NCBI GenBank assembly: GCA_002789915.1 | Contig: PFUD01000023.1 | Span: forward strand, 1 to 64,000 | Origin: Comamonadaceae bacterium CG_4_9_14_3_um_filter_60_33 | GTDB taxonomy: Bacteria > Pseudomonadota > Gammaproteobacteria > Burkholderiales > Burkholderiaceae_C | Direction of reading: 5' to 3' | DNA: 64,000 bases | Shown: positions 11,516-21,161 of the stretch, piece by piece | Layout of the letters: each line of letters starts with the position of its first letter | Position numbering within the stretch: the first letter of the stretch is position 1 | Notes under the pieces: model-generated | What the model was told of the DNA's origin: nothing | What the model saw: only the letters and a program-made list of their open reading frames with translations | The model's database searches: none | Program-made: the position numbers and the translations under genes

Positions 11516-12335
11516 CAAACGCTCCAAGCCGGTAAGAAGCCGCTTCTTTTGACTGCGGAAAGCGCTTGTCCAGTTGATTGGCGAGCTGCAGCATCGCGAC
11601 CCGATCGGTCATCCGGTTTTCTACCTTGATGCCTAGCCACAGCGTCTCGGCATTGGCCCATTCGCTGTTGTTGAGGCGCCGGATATAAAACTGGGCCCTG
11701 GCAAATTCACCATTTTGAAACAGCAAGTTGGCCAGGTTGTAACCGGTGACGGGATTGGCTGCATCGTACTCATACGATTTAAGCAGGCTCTGCTCGGCCT
11801 CACGCCGCTGCCCTGCCCTGATCTGGCAGAGTCCCTGGGTCATGAAGGTTTTGGCGCGCTCGCCGTAAGCGGGGTTTGCCAATGCCTTGGAAAAATCGTC
11901 CAGGGCCTCGGGATAGCGCTCTTGCTGGCAGCGCAACCAGCCCAGATTGTGCAGAATGTTGGGATCGCGCGGACGCAGCGAGAGCGCCTTCATGAAACTG
12001 TCCTGCGCCAGCGAAAATTCATTGAGACGCATGTAAATCAGCCCCCGCAAATTGTGGGCATCGGCAAAATTGGGGTCGGCAGCCAGCGCCAGTTTGACTT
12101 CGTCGAGCGCAATGGCTGTTTTGCCCTGTTCCAGGTAGCCCATCGCCAACTCCACCCGAATGCGCGCTCTTTTTCGGTCGCTGGATTCGTCTGATTCCGT
12201 CACAAGATCGGTGCGGCCACTCGCACCATACTCTGAGGTACTGGCACAACCGGTCAACAAGGCGCTGCCAAGCAGGGCCAGCAACAAACCCGGCCACAAG
12301 CAGTCGCACCGAAAAATTATCAACAATCGGTTCAC
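11508..12335 (-). CDS. pilW: Type IV pilus biogenesis/stability lipoprotein PilW (PilF)
   Basis: PilW/PilF is a TPR outer-membrane lipoprotein, the pilotin that promotes PilQ secretin assembly. Starting at the GTG at 12335, the 275-residue product has a lipoprotein signal ending in LTGC (Cys30) and then TPR repeats (for example [20 protein letters not shown] and [20 protein letters not shown]). This start was chosen because AGGAGA lies 6 to 11 bases upstream and the lipobox is then well placed. The first bases overlap the rlmN stop by 4 bp (GTGA), so translation is probably coupled. Confidence 0.88.
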   Translation of the reverse strand: MNRLLIIFRCDCLWPGLLLALLGSALLTGCASTSEYGASGRTDLVTESDESSDRKRARIRVELAMGYLEQGKTAIALDEVKLALAADPNFADAHNLRGLIYMRLNEFSLAQDSFMKALSLRPRDPNILHNLGWLRCQQERYPEALDDFSKALANPAYGERAKTFMTQGLCQIRAGQRREAEQSLLKSYEYDAANPVTGYNLANLLFQNGEFARAQFYIRRLNNSEWANAETLWLGIKVENRMTDRVAMLQLANQLDKRFPQSKEAASYRLGAFDE

Positions 12336-13480
12336 GATAATTCTCCTGAGACGGTGCTGGCCGAATCCTGCTGCGAATGCGGCCGCAAGGTTCTGTTGCG
12401 TTCCATCCGGACCATCACCCGGGTGCGGTCCTTGACGTCGCCAGCCAGTTGACCGCAAGCCGCATCGATGTCATCACCGCGGGTTTTACGAACCGTGGTG
12501 GTGATGCCTGCGTCGTTGAGGATTCTGGCGAACGCCTGCACACGTTCCGGTTTAGAACGTAGCAAGCCGGAGGCCGGAAAGGGGTTGAATGGAATCAGAT
12601 TGAATTTGCACCAGGCCCCCGGGTGGGCCTTGACCCGCTCTACCAACTGACGAGCGCAAGCATCGGTGTCGTTGACGCCGTCGAGCATGCAGTATTCAAA
12701 GGTAACGAAATCGCGCGGCGCAAAAGCCAGGTAGCGATGGCACGCCGCCATCAGCTGCGCCAGCGGGTACTTCAGGTTCAGCGGCACCAGGCTGTCGCGC
12801 AGTGCATCGTTAGGGGCATGTAGCGACACGGCCAGCGCCACCGGGCAGTCTTGCGCCAGCCGGTCGATCATGGGCACGATGCCCGAGGTGGATACCGTCA
12901 CCCGGCGCCTTGACAAGCCGTAGCCGTGGTCATCGCGCATGACCTTCAGCGCAGGCACCAGCGCACCGTAGTTCTGTAGTGGCTCGCCCATGCCCATCAT
13001 CACCACATTGGAAATGACGCGCTCGTTGCGCTGCAGGTGTTGCCGCAAGAAATGCTCGGCAAACCAAAGCTGGGCAATGATTTCACCGGTTGTGAGGTTG
13101 CGGCTGAAGCCTTGGTGCCCAGTTGAGCAAAACCGGCATCCGACGGCGCAACCGGCTTGGGAAGAAATGCACAGGGTGCCACGGTCTTCTTCGGGGATGA
13201 AGACCGTCTCAATGGCGTTGCCACCGCCCACATCGAACAACCACTTGATGGTGCCGTCCGACGAAATATGCTGCGAGACGACCGCCAATGGCTCGATCCG
13301 GGCGCTGGTCTTGAGCTTTTCGCGCAGCGATTTCGCCAGGTCGGTCATGTCTTCGAATCGACGCGCGCCCTTTTGGTGAATCCAGCGAAAGAGTTGCACG
13401 GCGCGAAAGCGCTTCTCGCCCAACCGCTCGCAAAAGACGGTCAGGCCCTCAAGATCGAGATCGAGCAGGTTAACCGTCAT
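12332..13480 (-). CDS. rlmN: Dual-specificity RNA methyltransferase RlmN
   Basis: RlmN is a radical SAM enzyme that methylates C2 of A2503 in 23S rRNA and A37 in some tRNAs. The radical SAM cluster motif is CAVGCRFC. The N-terminal RNA-binding region ([14 protein letters not shown]) and the C-terminal catalytic-cysteine region (ACGQLAGD) are present. The ATG at 13480 gives 382 aa; a TTG at 13492 is possible but less likely. The gene follows ndk by 8 bp and overlaps pilW by 4 bp, matching the betaproteobacterial order ndk-rlmN-pilW. Confidence 0.95.
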   Translation of the reverse strand: MTVNLLDLDLEGLTVFCERLGEKRFRAVQLFRWIHQKGARRFEDMTDLAKSLREKLKTSARIEPLAVVSQHISSDGTIKWLFDVGGGNAIETVFIPEEDRGTLCISSQAGCAVGCRFCSTGHQGFSRNLTTGEIIAQLWFAEHFLRQHLQRNERVISNVVMMGMGEPLQNYGALVPALKVMRDDHGYGLSRRRVTVSTSGIVPMIDRLAQDCPVALAVSLHAPNDALRDSLVPLNLKYPLAQLMAACHRYLAFAPRDFVTFEYCMLDGVNDTDACARQLVERVKAHPGAWCKFNLIPFNPFPASGLLRSKPERVQAFARILNDAGITTTVRKTRGDDIDAACGQLAGDVKDRTRVMVRMERNRTLRPHSQQDSASTVSGELS

Positions 13481-13488
13481 GCCAAAAA

Positions 13489-13914
13489 TCAACGCTCGTA
13501 AATATTCATGCCGGGGAAGAAAAACGCCATTTCAACGGCAGCGGTTTCGGCCGCGTCGGAGCCGTGCACCGCGTTGGCATCAATGCTGTCGGCAAAATCG
13601 GCGCGAATGGTGCCGGCGTCGGCCTTTTTCGGATCAGTGGCGCCCATGAGCTCGCGATTTTTCAGCACGGCATTCTCGCCTTCGAGCACTTGAATCATGA
13701 CCGGACCGGAAATCATGAAGTCCACCAAATCCTTGAAAAAAGGGCGCGCTTTGTGCACGGCGTAAAAGGCCTCGGCCTCGGCGCGCGACAGTTGTGCCAT
13801 TTTGGCAGCGGCGATTTTCAGGCCTGCGGCCTCGAAGCGGGCGTAGATTTGGCCGATCACGTTTTTGGCGACGGCGTCGGGTTTGATGATGGAAAGGGTG
13901 CGTTCAAGGGTCAT
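13489..13914 (-). CDS. ndk: Nucleoside diphosphate kinase
   Basis: Ndk transfers the gamma phosphate from ATP to nucleoside diphosphates through a phosphohistidine. The 141-residue protein is of normal length and shows the family start [13 protein letters not shown], the nucleotide-site residues RELMGATDP, and the active-site histidine in [12 protein letters not shown] precedes the ATG at 13914. It is the first gene of the long minus-strand operon that runs through hisZ. Confidence 0.97.
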   Translation of the reverse strand: MTLERTLSIIKPDAVAKNVIGQIYARFEAAGLKIAAAKMAQLSRAEAEAFYAVHKARPFFKDLVDFMISGPVMIQVLEGENAVLKNRELMGATDPKKADAGTIRADFADSIDANAVHGSDAAETAAVEMAFFFPGMNIYER

Positions 13915-13928
13915 GATTTTTCCTGATA

Positions 13929-13957
13929 AATGTAAGGTTTGGCGTTTTTTTTGTCAA
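13929..13957 (-). promoter_or_regulatory. Possible sigma70 promoter for the ndk operon
   Basis: Read on the minus strand, a perfect TTGACA -35 element (13952-13957) is followed after exactly 17 bp by TACATT (13929-13934) as a -10 element. A start site here would give an extremely short leader, with the AGGA ribosome site at or near the transcript's 5' end. That weakens the call or implies a slightly upstream -10. Confidence 0.4.
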
Positions 13958-13983
13958 AGCCTTGGATGTTAACCTGATCTGCT

Positions 13984-14014
13984 TGGCTTTGCCCCGCTTG
14001 CCGGGCCAAAGCCA
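13984..14014. terminator. Inverted repeat downstream of rluB, possible terminator
   Basis: TGGCTTTG (13984-13991) pairs with CAAAGCCA (14007-14014), with additional internal G/C pairing. The stem lies just after the rluB stop and before the ndk promoter. There is no adjacent T-run in the minus direction, so intrinsic termination is uncertain. Confidence 0.4.
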
Positions 14015-14018
14015 TGGT

Positions 14019-15170
14019 TCAACGACTTTTGCCGATGCGTCTTGCGCCCGATGAACCGGAGCCCGCCCCGCGTTTGCTGCCCTGCTCCTGCCGTTGTCGG
14101 CTGAAACTGTCGGCACCGATGTAGCCAAAATTGGTTTTCAAAGGGTCCGGTTGGGACTTTGCTGGCGAGTTCGCATTGTTGGCATTGTTGGCGGGCTTAT
14201 TGTTGCGCCCGGCGGGGCGACGACCGCGCAAGGGTGAACGCGGTGGCCGCTGTAGGGTGGCGTCTTCATCGGGCAAAGCCAACTGGGCATCTGCGCTGAC
14301 TGGCGCCGCCGCGTTCCTGGCTTTTTGCGTGAGCGCGTTGATATCAGCCGCGTCGAGCTCCAGCCAGGCGCCGCGTTTGAGGCCGCGCGGCAACACCATG
14401 GCACCGTAACGGATGCGGATCAAACGGCTCACGGCGTGGCCCACGGCCTCGAACATGCGCCGAACCTCCCGGTTGCGCCCCTCGGAAATGGTAATTCGGT
14501 ACCAGCAGTTGGCACCCTCACCGCCACCGGGCTCGATCGAACCAAAATTGGCCAGGCCATCGTCGAGTTTGACACCGTCGAGCAGGCGCTGCTTTTCTTC
14601 CGGACTCAAGGCGCCCAGCACGCGCACGGCGTATTCCCGCTCCAGGCCAAAACGCGGATGCATCAGGTTGTTGGCCAGTTCACCAGAGCTGGTGAACAGC
14701 AGCAGGCCCTCGGTGTTCAGGTCCAGGCGGCCCACGGCCTGCCACTTGCCCTGGAACAACTTGGGCAACTTGCGAAACACAGTGGGTCGGTTTTGCGGGT
14801 CGTCGTTGGACACCACTTCGCCCGCCGGCTTGTGGTAGGCAATGACTCGGGCCGGCGGTGGCTCGATCCTGAAACGGATCGGCTTGCCATTGACCTTGAC
14901 GTGGTCGCCGAACTGAACCCGCTGGCCGATGTGCGCCGGCTCGTTGTTGACGGTAATGCGGCCCTCCATGATCAACTGCTCCATCTCCAGCCGCGAGCCC
15001 ATGCCGGCCTGCGCCAGCACCTTGTGCAGCTTGGGCGATTCCGGCTGCGGCGCCAGCACCCTTTTGGGCGGGGCTGAGACCTGCGTGTCTTCGGCATCGA
15101 ATTGACCCGAGACGACGTCTTCGAACCGGATCACCGGAGACGCCGGAGATGCTGCCTGTTCATGTTTCAT
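14019..15170 (-). CDS. rluB: 23S rRNA pseudouridine synthase RluB family
   Basis: RluB-type enzymes make pseudouridine 2605 in 23S rRNA. The 383-residue product has an N-terminal S4 RNA-binding domain ([18 protein letters not shown], about residues 50-110) and the RsuA-family catalytic domain with the motif [14 protein letters not shown], whose Asp is catalytic. A long basic, low-complexity C-terminal tail follows (about 300-383, rich in Arg, Asn, Ser and Gly), common in betaproteobacterial RluB. Its start overlaps the scpB stop by 4 bp (ATGA). Confidence 0.93.
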   Translation of the reverse strand: MKHEQAASPASPVIRFEDVVSGQFDAEDTQVSAPPKRVLAPQPESPKLHKVLAQAGMGSRLEMEQLIMEGRITVNNEPAHIGQRVQFGDHVKVNGKPIRFRIEPPPARVIAYHKPAGEVVSNDDPQNRPTVFRKLPKLFQGKWQAVGRLDLNTEGLLLFTSSGELANNLMHPRFGLEREYAVRVLGALSPEEKQRLLDGVKLDDGLANFGSIEPGGGEGANCWYRITISEGRNREVRRMFEAVGHAVSRLIRIRYGAMVLPRGLKRGAWLELDAADINALTQKARNAAAPVSADAQLALPDEDATLQRPPRSPLRGRRPAGRNNKPANNANNANSPAKSQPDPLKTNFGYIGADSFSRQRQEQGSKRGAGSGSSGARRIGKSR

Positions 15171-15802
15171 GTTGATTCCTTTGATTCCATGTTCGTCACC
15201 GTGATTTCAACCTCGAGGGATGCCGCAGTGTCAGACCAATTCAGTTCAGGGCTGGCCGCCAGTGCCAGGTCCAAGCCCTCCGCGACCGACACCGAGTCGC
15301 CCAGCAAGGGCAATTGGTCCAGCGAAGCGAGCCCCAGGTCATCCAGAAATTGCCGCGTGGTGGCCAACAGCGCCGGCCTGCCGACGGTATCGCGATGCCC
15401 AATCACCTCGATCCAGCCTCGGTCTTCGAGTTGCTTGACCGTCAGCGAATTCACTGTAACGCCACGAATGTCCTCAATATCACCCCGAGTAACAGGCTGG
15501 CGGTAAGCAATGATGGCCAGCGTCTCCAGCGAGGCGCGGGCATAGCGCGGTGGTTTTTCCGGATACAGACGATCCAGGTAGGGCCGCATTTCGGCACGAC
15601 TCTGAAAGCGCCAGCCGCTGGCCAGTTGCACCAGTTCCACCCCGCGCTGCGACCAGTCCTGCTGAAGTTCGATCAGCAAAAGACGTATGTCGGCCACGCT
15701 GTGTGCTTGCCCAAAAAGCAACTGCATGTCGTGCGTCGACATGGGCTGTTGGGCGCACATCAAGGCAGCCTCAAGAATGCACTTGGCATCCAACGTTTTC
15801 AT
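15167..15802 (-). CDS. scpB: Segregation and condensation protein ScpB
   Basis: ScpB dimers bind the kleisin ScpA within the SMC-ScpAB condensin. The 211-residue protein has the two winged-helix domains of the family, with the signature [19 protein letters not shown] and the segment [20 protein letters not shown]. It is directly upstream of rluB with a 4-bp overlap. No scpA gene is visible beside it in this window, so its partner must be encoded elsewhere. Confidence 0.93.
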   Translation of the reverse strand: MKTLDAKCILEAALMCAQQPMSTHDMQLLFGQAHSVADIRLLLIELQQDWSQRGVELVQLASGWRFQSRAEMRPYLDRLYPEKPPRYARASLETLAIIAYRQPVTRGDIEDIRGVTVNSLTVKQLEDRGWIEVIGHRDTVGRPALLATTRQFLDDLGLASLDQLPLLGDSVSVAEGLDLALAASPELNWSDTAASLEVEITVTNMESKEST

Positions 15803-15929
15803 GGTGTCGCAGTCGTGAGGTTAACAGTGAAAAGCGATGCCAAAACAGACATCAGAACAAAAGAATGGAAGTGGCGTGGCAAACCGAAAAGCATTCGGTG
15901 ACGCATCAGTTGCTTGGGGGAACAACAAT

Positions 15930-16946
15930 TTAGAAGCTTGTTTGATTGTACTTGAGCCCCAGCAGGATGAGCGCCTGCACAAAATCATCGGGCAACGCGG
16001 CAGAAAAGGCCATCGACTGCCCTGTAACCGGGTGCTCAAAGGCAAGCCGGTAAGCATGCAAGGCTTGCCTGCCAATGCCAAGCGCCATCGAACCGCCATA
16101 CAGTGCATCGCCGGCCAGCGGGTGCATCAACTTGGCCATGTGTACCCTGATCTGGTGGGTTCTGCCGGTGTGCAGGGTGCACTGCACCAGACAGGCGCGG
16201 TCGGCATTGGCGAGCAGGTCAAAGTCGGTTCTGGCCGGTTTTCCCGGGTGCAGTGTCAGATCGACTGCCGCCATGCGCAGGCGGTTGGCCGGATCCCGGC
16301 CAATGGCCGCATCAACCGCACAGTGCCCGGCACCCGACCACGCGCCCTGCCCTATGGCCAGGTACTGGCGCTTGACGTCGCGCGCGGCAATGGCCTTGAC
16401 CAGCGCGTCCATCACGCTGCGGGTACGGGCCACCACCATCAGGCCGCTGGTGTCCTTGTCCAGGCGATGGACAATGCCCGCCCGTGGCAAATCAAAAGCC
16501 TTGGCGTCAAAGGCCAGCAGCCCGTTCATCAGAGTGCCCGCCCAGTTGCCGGGTGCCGGATGCACCACCAGACCGGCAGGCTTGTTGAGGACCAGCACAT
16601 GCGCATCGGCGTAAACCACATCAAGCGCCATGGTTTCGGCCTTGAAGGCCTGGCTTTGCGGTGTTGGCCGTAACTCGATCATGCCATTATCTGAGGCCCT
16701 GACCTTGTGGGCGGCCTTGACCTGCACCTGGCCGTTGACGCTGACCCCCCCCAGATCGATCAATTGCTGCAAATAACTGCGGGAAAATTCTGGCACCAGG
16801 TCAACCAGGGCCCGGTCCAATCGCATACCATGATGGGCGGCAGTAAAAACCAGCGGGCGTTGCTCGACTTCCGACTCGGCCTGCGCACCGCCTTCCAGCT
16901 CGTCCAGGGTGGGGCTGCCCGATATAATCAATGCTGTTTTTTTCAA
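15930..16946 (-). CDS. rluD: 23S rRNA pseudouridine synthase RluD family
   Basis: RluD makes pseudouridines 1911, 1915 and 1917 in helix 69 of 23S rRNA. The product carries an S4 domain (RLDRALVDLVPEFSRSYLQQ, about residues 42-62) and the RluA-family catalytic motif HRLDKDTSGLMVVAR, with RTHQIRVHMA toward the end. The start is uncertain because no ATG lies at the expected place: TTG codons at 16946 and 16931 are both possible. The 5' end faces bamD, with start regions nearly abutting, so the two genes share a compact divergent promoter region. Confidence 0.9.
   Translation of the reverse strand: MKKTALIISGSPTLDELEGGAQAESEVEQRPLVFTAAHHGMRLDRALVDLVPEFSRSYLQQLIDLGGVSVNGQVQVKAAHKVRASDNGMIELRPTPQSQAFKAETMALDVVYADAHVLVLNKPAGLVVHPAPGNWAGTLMNGLLAFDAKAFDLPRAGIVHRLDKDTSGLMVVARTRSVMDALVKAIAARDVKRQYLAIGQGAWSGAGHCAVDAAIGRDPANRLRMAAVDLTLHPGKPARTDFDLLANADRACLVQCTLHTGRTHQIRVHMAKLMHPLAGDALYGGSMALGIGRQALHAYRLAFEHPVTGQSMAFSAALPDDFVQALILLGLKYNQTSF
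16923..16928 (+). promoter_or_regulatory. -10 element for bamD
   Basis: A perfect TATAAT (in GATATAATCA) lies 32 bp upstream of the bamD ATG at 16961. No convincing -35 is seen 16 to 18 bp upstream. It lies within the 5' coding end of rluD on the opposite strand. Confidence 0.45.
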
Positions 16947-16960
16947 GAAAGTCTTTCGCT

Positions 16961-17767
16961 ATGTCTCATGCCAAATTATGTGCCGTTTGTGCCTGGATGT
17001 TGGCAGGCAGCGTGGTCTTGCTGAGCGCCTGCTCCACCACCACAGTTGACCCAACGGTGGGATGGAGCCCCAACAAAATTTACGCCGAGGCCAAGGACGA
17101 AATGAGCAGCGGCGCTTATGACAAGGCCATCCCGCTGCTGGAGAAACTCGAGGGTCGCGCCGCTGGCACGCCGCTGGCACAACAAGCCCAACTCGACAAG
17201 GCCTATGCCCATTACAAGGCCGGTGAGCCTGTGCTGGCCGTCGCCACGCTGGACCGTTTCATCAAATTGCATCCGTCGAGCCCGGCGCTCGACTACGCCC
17301 TTTACCTCAAGGGCATCGTTAATTTCAACGACGATCTGGGGCTTTTTTCAGGCTTGACCCGCCAGGACCTGGCAGAACGCGATCAAAAAGCCGCCAAGGA
17401 TTCCTTCGAGTCGTTCAAGGAACTGGTCAGCCGTTTCCCCGATTCACGCTACGCACCAGAGGCGCGCCAGCGCATGAACTACATCGTGAACTCGCTGGCG
17501 CAATCCGAGGTCTACGTGGCGCGCTACTACTACGAGCGTGGTGCCTACCTGGCGGCGATCAACCGAGCCCAGACCGCCATTGTTGACTACCAGGGCGTGC
17601 CTGCCCTGGAAGAAGCCCTGTTCCTTATGGTCAAGTCTTACGATGCCCTGGGCATGACTGCCTTGCGCGATGACACGCAGCGCGTGCTCGAAAAGAATTA
17701 CCCGCAGACGCCCTATCTGGTGCAGGGCGGTAAAGCAAAAAACGACCCGTGGTGGAAGATTTGGTAA
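16961..17767 (+). CDS. bamD: Outer membrane assembly lipoprotein BamD
   Basis: BamD is the essential TPR lipoprotein of the BAM complex. The 268-residue product has a lipoprotein signal ending in LSAC (Cys24), followed by five TPR-like repeats beginning with NKIYAEAKDEMSSGAYDKAI. The stretches LDYALYLKGIVNF and YVARYYYERGAYLAAINR are typical of the family. The ATG at 16961 was chosen over an upstream ATG at 16931 because it gives a standard signal peptide. Divergence from rluD is a conserved arrangement in proteobacteria. Confidence 0.95.
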   Translation: MSHAKLCAVCAWMLAGSVVLLSACSTTTVDPTVGWSPNKIYAEAKDEMSSGAYDKAIPLLEKLEGRAAGTPLAQQAQLDKAYAHYKAGEPVLAVATLDRFIKLHPSSPALDYALYLKGIVNFNDDLGLFSGLTRQDLAERDQKAAKDSFESFKELVSRFPDSRYAPEARQRMNYIVNSLAQSEVYVARYYYERGAYLAAINRAQTAIVDYQGVPALEEALFLMVKSYDALGMTALRDDTQRVLEKNYPQTPYLVQGGKAKNDPWWKIW

Positions 17768-17771
17768 GCGC

Positions 17772-18536
17772 ATGACCCCGCCCGCCTACCGACTCACGGC
17801 CTCGACCGGCATCCACAAAGGCGATCGCGACTACCAGCAAGACCAGGTGCTTTTACTCAGCCACGCCAGAGTCAAGGGCTGTGTGTTGGCCGTATTGGCC
17901 GACGGCATGGGTGGGCGCAGCGGCGGACGCAAGGCTTCAGACCAGGTCATGCTCACGGCACGCCAGCTGTTCGAGCGCTACGATCCGGCCACCGACGACC
18001 CGCAAGCCACCCTGAAGCAATTGCTCAACGAAGCCCATACGGTCATTAAATTGATCGCCATTTCGTCTGAAGAAGAGCCCCACAGCACCGTCGCCGCGTT
18101 TTTGCTGAACCCGGGAGGCGACTGCCATTGGGTCCATGCCGGCGATTCGCGCATCTACTTGTTTCACAACAAGCAATTAATCAAGCGCACACGGGATCAT
18201 TCCTACGTTCAAATGCTGGTGGACTACGGTGAAATCACCGAGGAAGTCGCCCAAAGCCATCCTAAATCGAATATCTTGATGGGTTGTCTGGGTTCGGCCA
18301 ACGAATTAACCATGGCGTTTCATCACATCCCAAAGATGTCGGTGGGCGATACCCTGATGGTCTGTAGCGACGGCGTCTGGCACTATTTCACCGATGAAGA
18401 ACTGGGCAATGTGCTGGAAGCGCTGTCGCCCCGGGAAGCCACGGAGTTTCTGATAGAAAAAGCCAGAACCCGCGCGCATGGTAGCGGCGACAACCTGTCG
18501 CTGGCGGTCATCAAGTTCGAAGTCGCAAGCGCTTGA
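17772..18536 (+). CDS. PP2C-family serine/threonine phosphatase
   Basis: A 254-residue PPM/PP2C phosphatase, which would dephosphorylate Ser/Thr residues using two metal ions. The metal-binding motifs are visible: the early acidic segment GDRDYQQDQ, LADGMGGRSGG, HAGDSRIY, CSDGVW and GSGDNLSLAVI. The ATG at 17772 lies 4 bp after the bamD stop, so it is probably translated from the bamD message. No Ser/Thr kinase gene is seen nearby and the target is unknown. It converges on zapE with 16 bp between the stops. Confidence 0.88.
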   Translation: MTPPAYRLTASTGIHKGDRDYQQDQVLLLSHARVKGCVLAVLADGMGGRSGGRKASDQVMLTARQLFERYDPATDDPQATLKQLLNEAHTVIKLIAISSEEEPHSTVAAFLLNPGGDCHWVHAGDSRIYLFHNKQLIKRTRDHSYVQMLVDYGEITEEVAQSHPKSNILMGCLGSANELTMAFHHIPKMSVGDTLMVCSDGVWHYFTDEELGNVLEALSPREATEFLIEKARTRAHGSGDNLSLAVIKFEVASA

Positions 18537-18552
18537 GCTGACACCTGTGGGA

Positions 18553-19650
18553 TCAGGTCAAACAAGTATCGACATCGCGGCGCCCCATGGCCAGGAACTC
18601 AGCCGACTGCATCTCCTGCAGGCGTGACACGGTACGCACAAACTCGTTGCTCATCAAGCCCTCGGTGTAGAGTGCTGCGGCGGCAACGTCTGCCGACATG
18701 ATCAGCTTGACGCGACGGTCGTACAAGACGTCGATAAGCCAGGTAAAGCGTCGCGCCTCGGAGGACATCCGCGGCTGCAGCCGCGGCACGTCGCTGAGCA
18801 GCACGGTGTGGAACTGGCTGGCTATTTCAAGGTAATCGTTTTGCGAGCGCGGGCCGCCGCACAGGGTCTTGAAGTCAAACCACACCAAACCGCCGGCCTT
18901 GCGCCGCGCATAAATTTTGCGCGACTCAATCTGCAGCACCGGGTCTTCGTCCTGGGATTCGGACAAGCGCTCGAAAGCGTCCAGCATTTTTACCTCTGCC
19001 GCCTCCCCCAGTGGCGAGTGATAAAGCTCAAGTTGGGCCAGCGTCTGGCCCCGGTAATCGGTGCCGTTATCAACGTCGATCACGTTCAGCCGCGATTTGA
19101 GCAAGGCAATGGCCGGCAAAATGCGGTCGCGATGCAGACCACCTGGGTATAAATCATCGGGCTTGAAGTTGGAGGTGGTGACAAAGCCCACGCCATGCTC
19201 GAACAGGGCTGTCAGCAAGCGGTGCAGAATCATCGCGTCGGTGATGTCTGACACATGAAACTCATCAAAGCAGATCAGGCGAAATTTTTCCGCCATGCGT
19301 TTGGCGAGCAAATTCAGCGGATTCACCGTACCCTGCATGGCAGCCAGTTCGTGGTGCACCTCGCGCATGAATTCATGAAAATGCAGCCGGGTCTTGCGCT
19401 TGAGCGGCACCGCGTTGTAAAAGCAGTCCATCAAAAAGCTCTTGCCGCGGCCAACTCCGCCGTACATGTAAACGCCGCGCGGAATGGGTGGATGGTGGAT
19501 CAGCTTCTTGAGCGTATTGGAGCGGCGCTCGCGGTAGTGCGACCACTCCCGCGCACAGGTCTCCAGCGCTTGCACAGCGCGCAATTGCGCCGGGTCGGCG
19601 CTGTAGCCGCGCGCCAGCAACTCGGCCTGGTAAGTTTTTTTGACTGTCAC
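18553..19650 (-). CDS. zapE: Cell division ATPase ZapE (AFG1-like)
   Basis: ZapE is an AAA-type ATPase that interacts with FtsZ at the division site in E. coli. The 365-residue product has the Walker A motif GGVGRGKS and the Walker B motif LICFDEFHVSD, and the family segment RLHFHEFMREVH. The GTG at 19650 (then TVKKTYQAELL) gives the normal N-terminus; an upstream extension to 19695 lacks family resemblance. It lies 71 bp downstream of lpd, an arrangement common in Burkholderiales. Confidence 0.92.
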   Translation of the reverse strand: MTVKKTYQAELLARGYSADPAQLRAVQALETCAREWSHYRERRSNTLKKLIHHPPIPRGVYMYGGVGRGKSFLMDCFYNAVPLKRKTRLHFHEFMREVHHELAAMQGTVNPLNLLAKRMAEKFRLICFDEFHVSDITDAMILHRLLTALFEHGVGFVTTSNFKPDDLYPGGLHRDRILPAIALLKSRLNVIDVDNGTDYRGQTLAQLELYHSPLGEAAEVKMLDAFERLSESQDEDPVLQIESRKIYARRKAGGLVWFDFKTLCGGPRSQNDYLEIASQFHTVLLSDVPRLQPRMSSEARRFTWLIDVLYDRRVKLIMSADVAAAALYTEGLMSNEFVRTVSRLQEMQSAEFLAMGRRDVDTCLT

Positions 19651-19721
19651 TTGGCACCAAAAGCAGAAAGATGACCGCCTGAACCTGTTACCCAAGCCCA
19701 GGCCGCCATCGTCGTGCCGAT

Positions 19722-21149
19722 TCAGAAGTTCAGGGTACGTTTTTCAACGGCTAGCGCCGCTTCCTTGGTGGACTCGCTCAGCGTTGGGTGGGCGTGGCAA
19801 ACGCGCGCAATGTCTTCGCTGCTGGCGCGAAACTCCATCGCCACCACGCATTCGGCAATCAACTCGCTGGCCATGGGCCCGACGATGTGCACACCCAGAA
19901 TCTCGTCGGTGGTGGCATCGGCCAACATCTTCACCATGCCGGTGGTGTCGCCCAAAGCGCGCGCGCGGCCGTTGGCCAGGAACGGGAAAGTACCGGCCTT
20001 GTAAGCCACACCGTCGGCCTTGAGCTGCTGCTCGGTGCGGCCGACCCAGGCGATCTCGGGACTGGTGTAAATCACCCAGGGAACGGTATTGAAATTGACA
20101 TGGCCATGTTGACCAGCGATGCGCTCGGCCACTGCCACGCCCTCTTCCTCAGCCTTGTGCGCCAACATCGGGCCGCGCACCACGTCGCCCACCGCCCAGA
20201 CGCCGAGCAGGTTGGTCTTGCAGTCGCCGTCAACCACAATCGCACCGCGCTCGTCAAGTTGCAGGCCCACCGCCTCGGCATTCAGGCCGATGGTGTTTGG
20301 CACACGGCCAATCGACACAATCAATTTATCGACGTCGAGCGTTTGCGCTTCGCCCTTGACATTGGTCCAGGCCACACTGACGCCTTTCTTGCCAACCTTG
20401 ACCTCACCGACCTTGACGCCGAGTTCGATTTTCAGACCTTGCTTGACGAACGCCTTGTGCGCTTCCTTGGCAATCTGCTGGTCGACGGCCCCCAGAAAGT
20501 CTGGCAAGCCTTCGAGAATGGTCACCTCAGCACCCAAACGGCGCCAAACTGAGCCCATCTCCAGGCCGATCACACCCGAGCCGATCAAACCCAGTTTCTT
20601 CGGCACGGCGGTCATGGCCAAAGCGCCATCGTTGGAAAGCACCATGCTTTCATCAAAAGGCGCGCCCGGCAGCGCGCGGGCATTGGAGCCGGTGGCCACA
20701 ATGATCTGCTGACCGACCAGGGTTTCTTCAGTGGCACCCGCCACCTTGATCTCATAGCCACCCTCGACAGCCTTGGCAAAAGAGGCTCGGCCGTGGAAAA
20801 AGCTGACCTTGTTCTTTTTGAACAGGTACAGGATGCCGTCGTTGTTTTGCTTGACCACGGCATCCTTGCGCGCCACCATTTTGGCCGCATCCATGCTCAG
20901 ACCCTTGACCGTGATGCCATGGTCAGCAAAGTGGTGGCCGGCCTGCTCGAAATGCTCGCTCGACTGCAGCAGCGCCTTGCTTGGAATACAACCCGTGTTG
21001 GTGCAGGTACCGCCTGGCGCCGGGCCGCCCTTGGCGTTTTTCCACTCATCGACACAGGCCACGTTTTTGCCCAACTGGGCAGCGCGAATGGCGGCAATAT
21101 AGCCACCCGGGCCGCCACCGATCACGATCACATCAAATTGCTTGCTCAT
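19722..21149 (-). CDS. lpd: Dihydrolipoyl dehydrogenase (E3)
   Basis: E3 reoxidises the dihydrolipoyl group of 2-oxoacid dehydrogenase complexes, using FAD and NAD. The 475-residue protein has the FAD motif [17 protein letters not shown], the redox-active disulfide in [13 protein letters not shown], the NAD-binding motif [10 protein letters not shown], and the C-terminal His-Glu pair in CHAHPTLSE. It follows odhB after 12 bp, so it is the E3 of the 2-oxoglutarate dehydrogenase operon. Confidence 0.97.
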   Translation of the reverse strand: MSKQFDVIVIGGGPGGYIAAIRAAQLGKNVACVDEWKNAKGGPAPGGTCTNTGCIPSKALLQSSEHFEQAGHHFADHGITVKGLSMDAAKMVARKDAVVKQNNDGILYLFKKNKVSFFHGRASFAKAVEGGYEIKVAGATEETLVGQQIIVATGSNARALPGAPFDESMVLSNDGALAMTAVPKKLGLIGSGVIGLEMGSVWRRLGAEVTILEGLPDFLGAVDQQIAKEAHKAFVKQGLKIELGVKVGEVKVGKKGVSVAWTNVKGEAQTLDVDKLIVSIGRVPNTIGLNAEAVGLQLDERGAIVVDGDCKTNLLGVWAVGDVVRGPMLAHKAEEEGVAVAERIAGQHGHVNFNTVPWVIYTSPEIAWVGRTEQQLKADGVAYKAGTFPFLANGRARALGDTTGMVKMLADATTDEILGVHIVGPMASELIAECVVAMEFRASSEDIARVCHAHPTLSESTKEAALAVEKRTLNF

Positions 21150-21161
21150 AGAAAATCCTGA

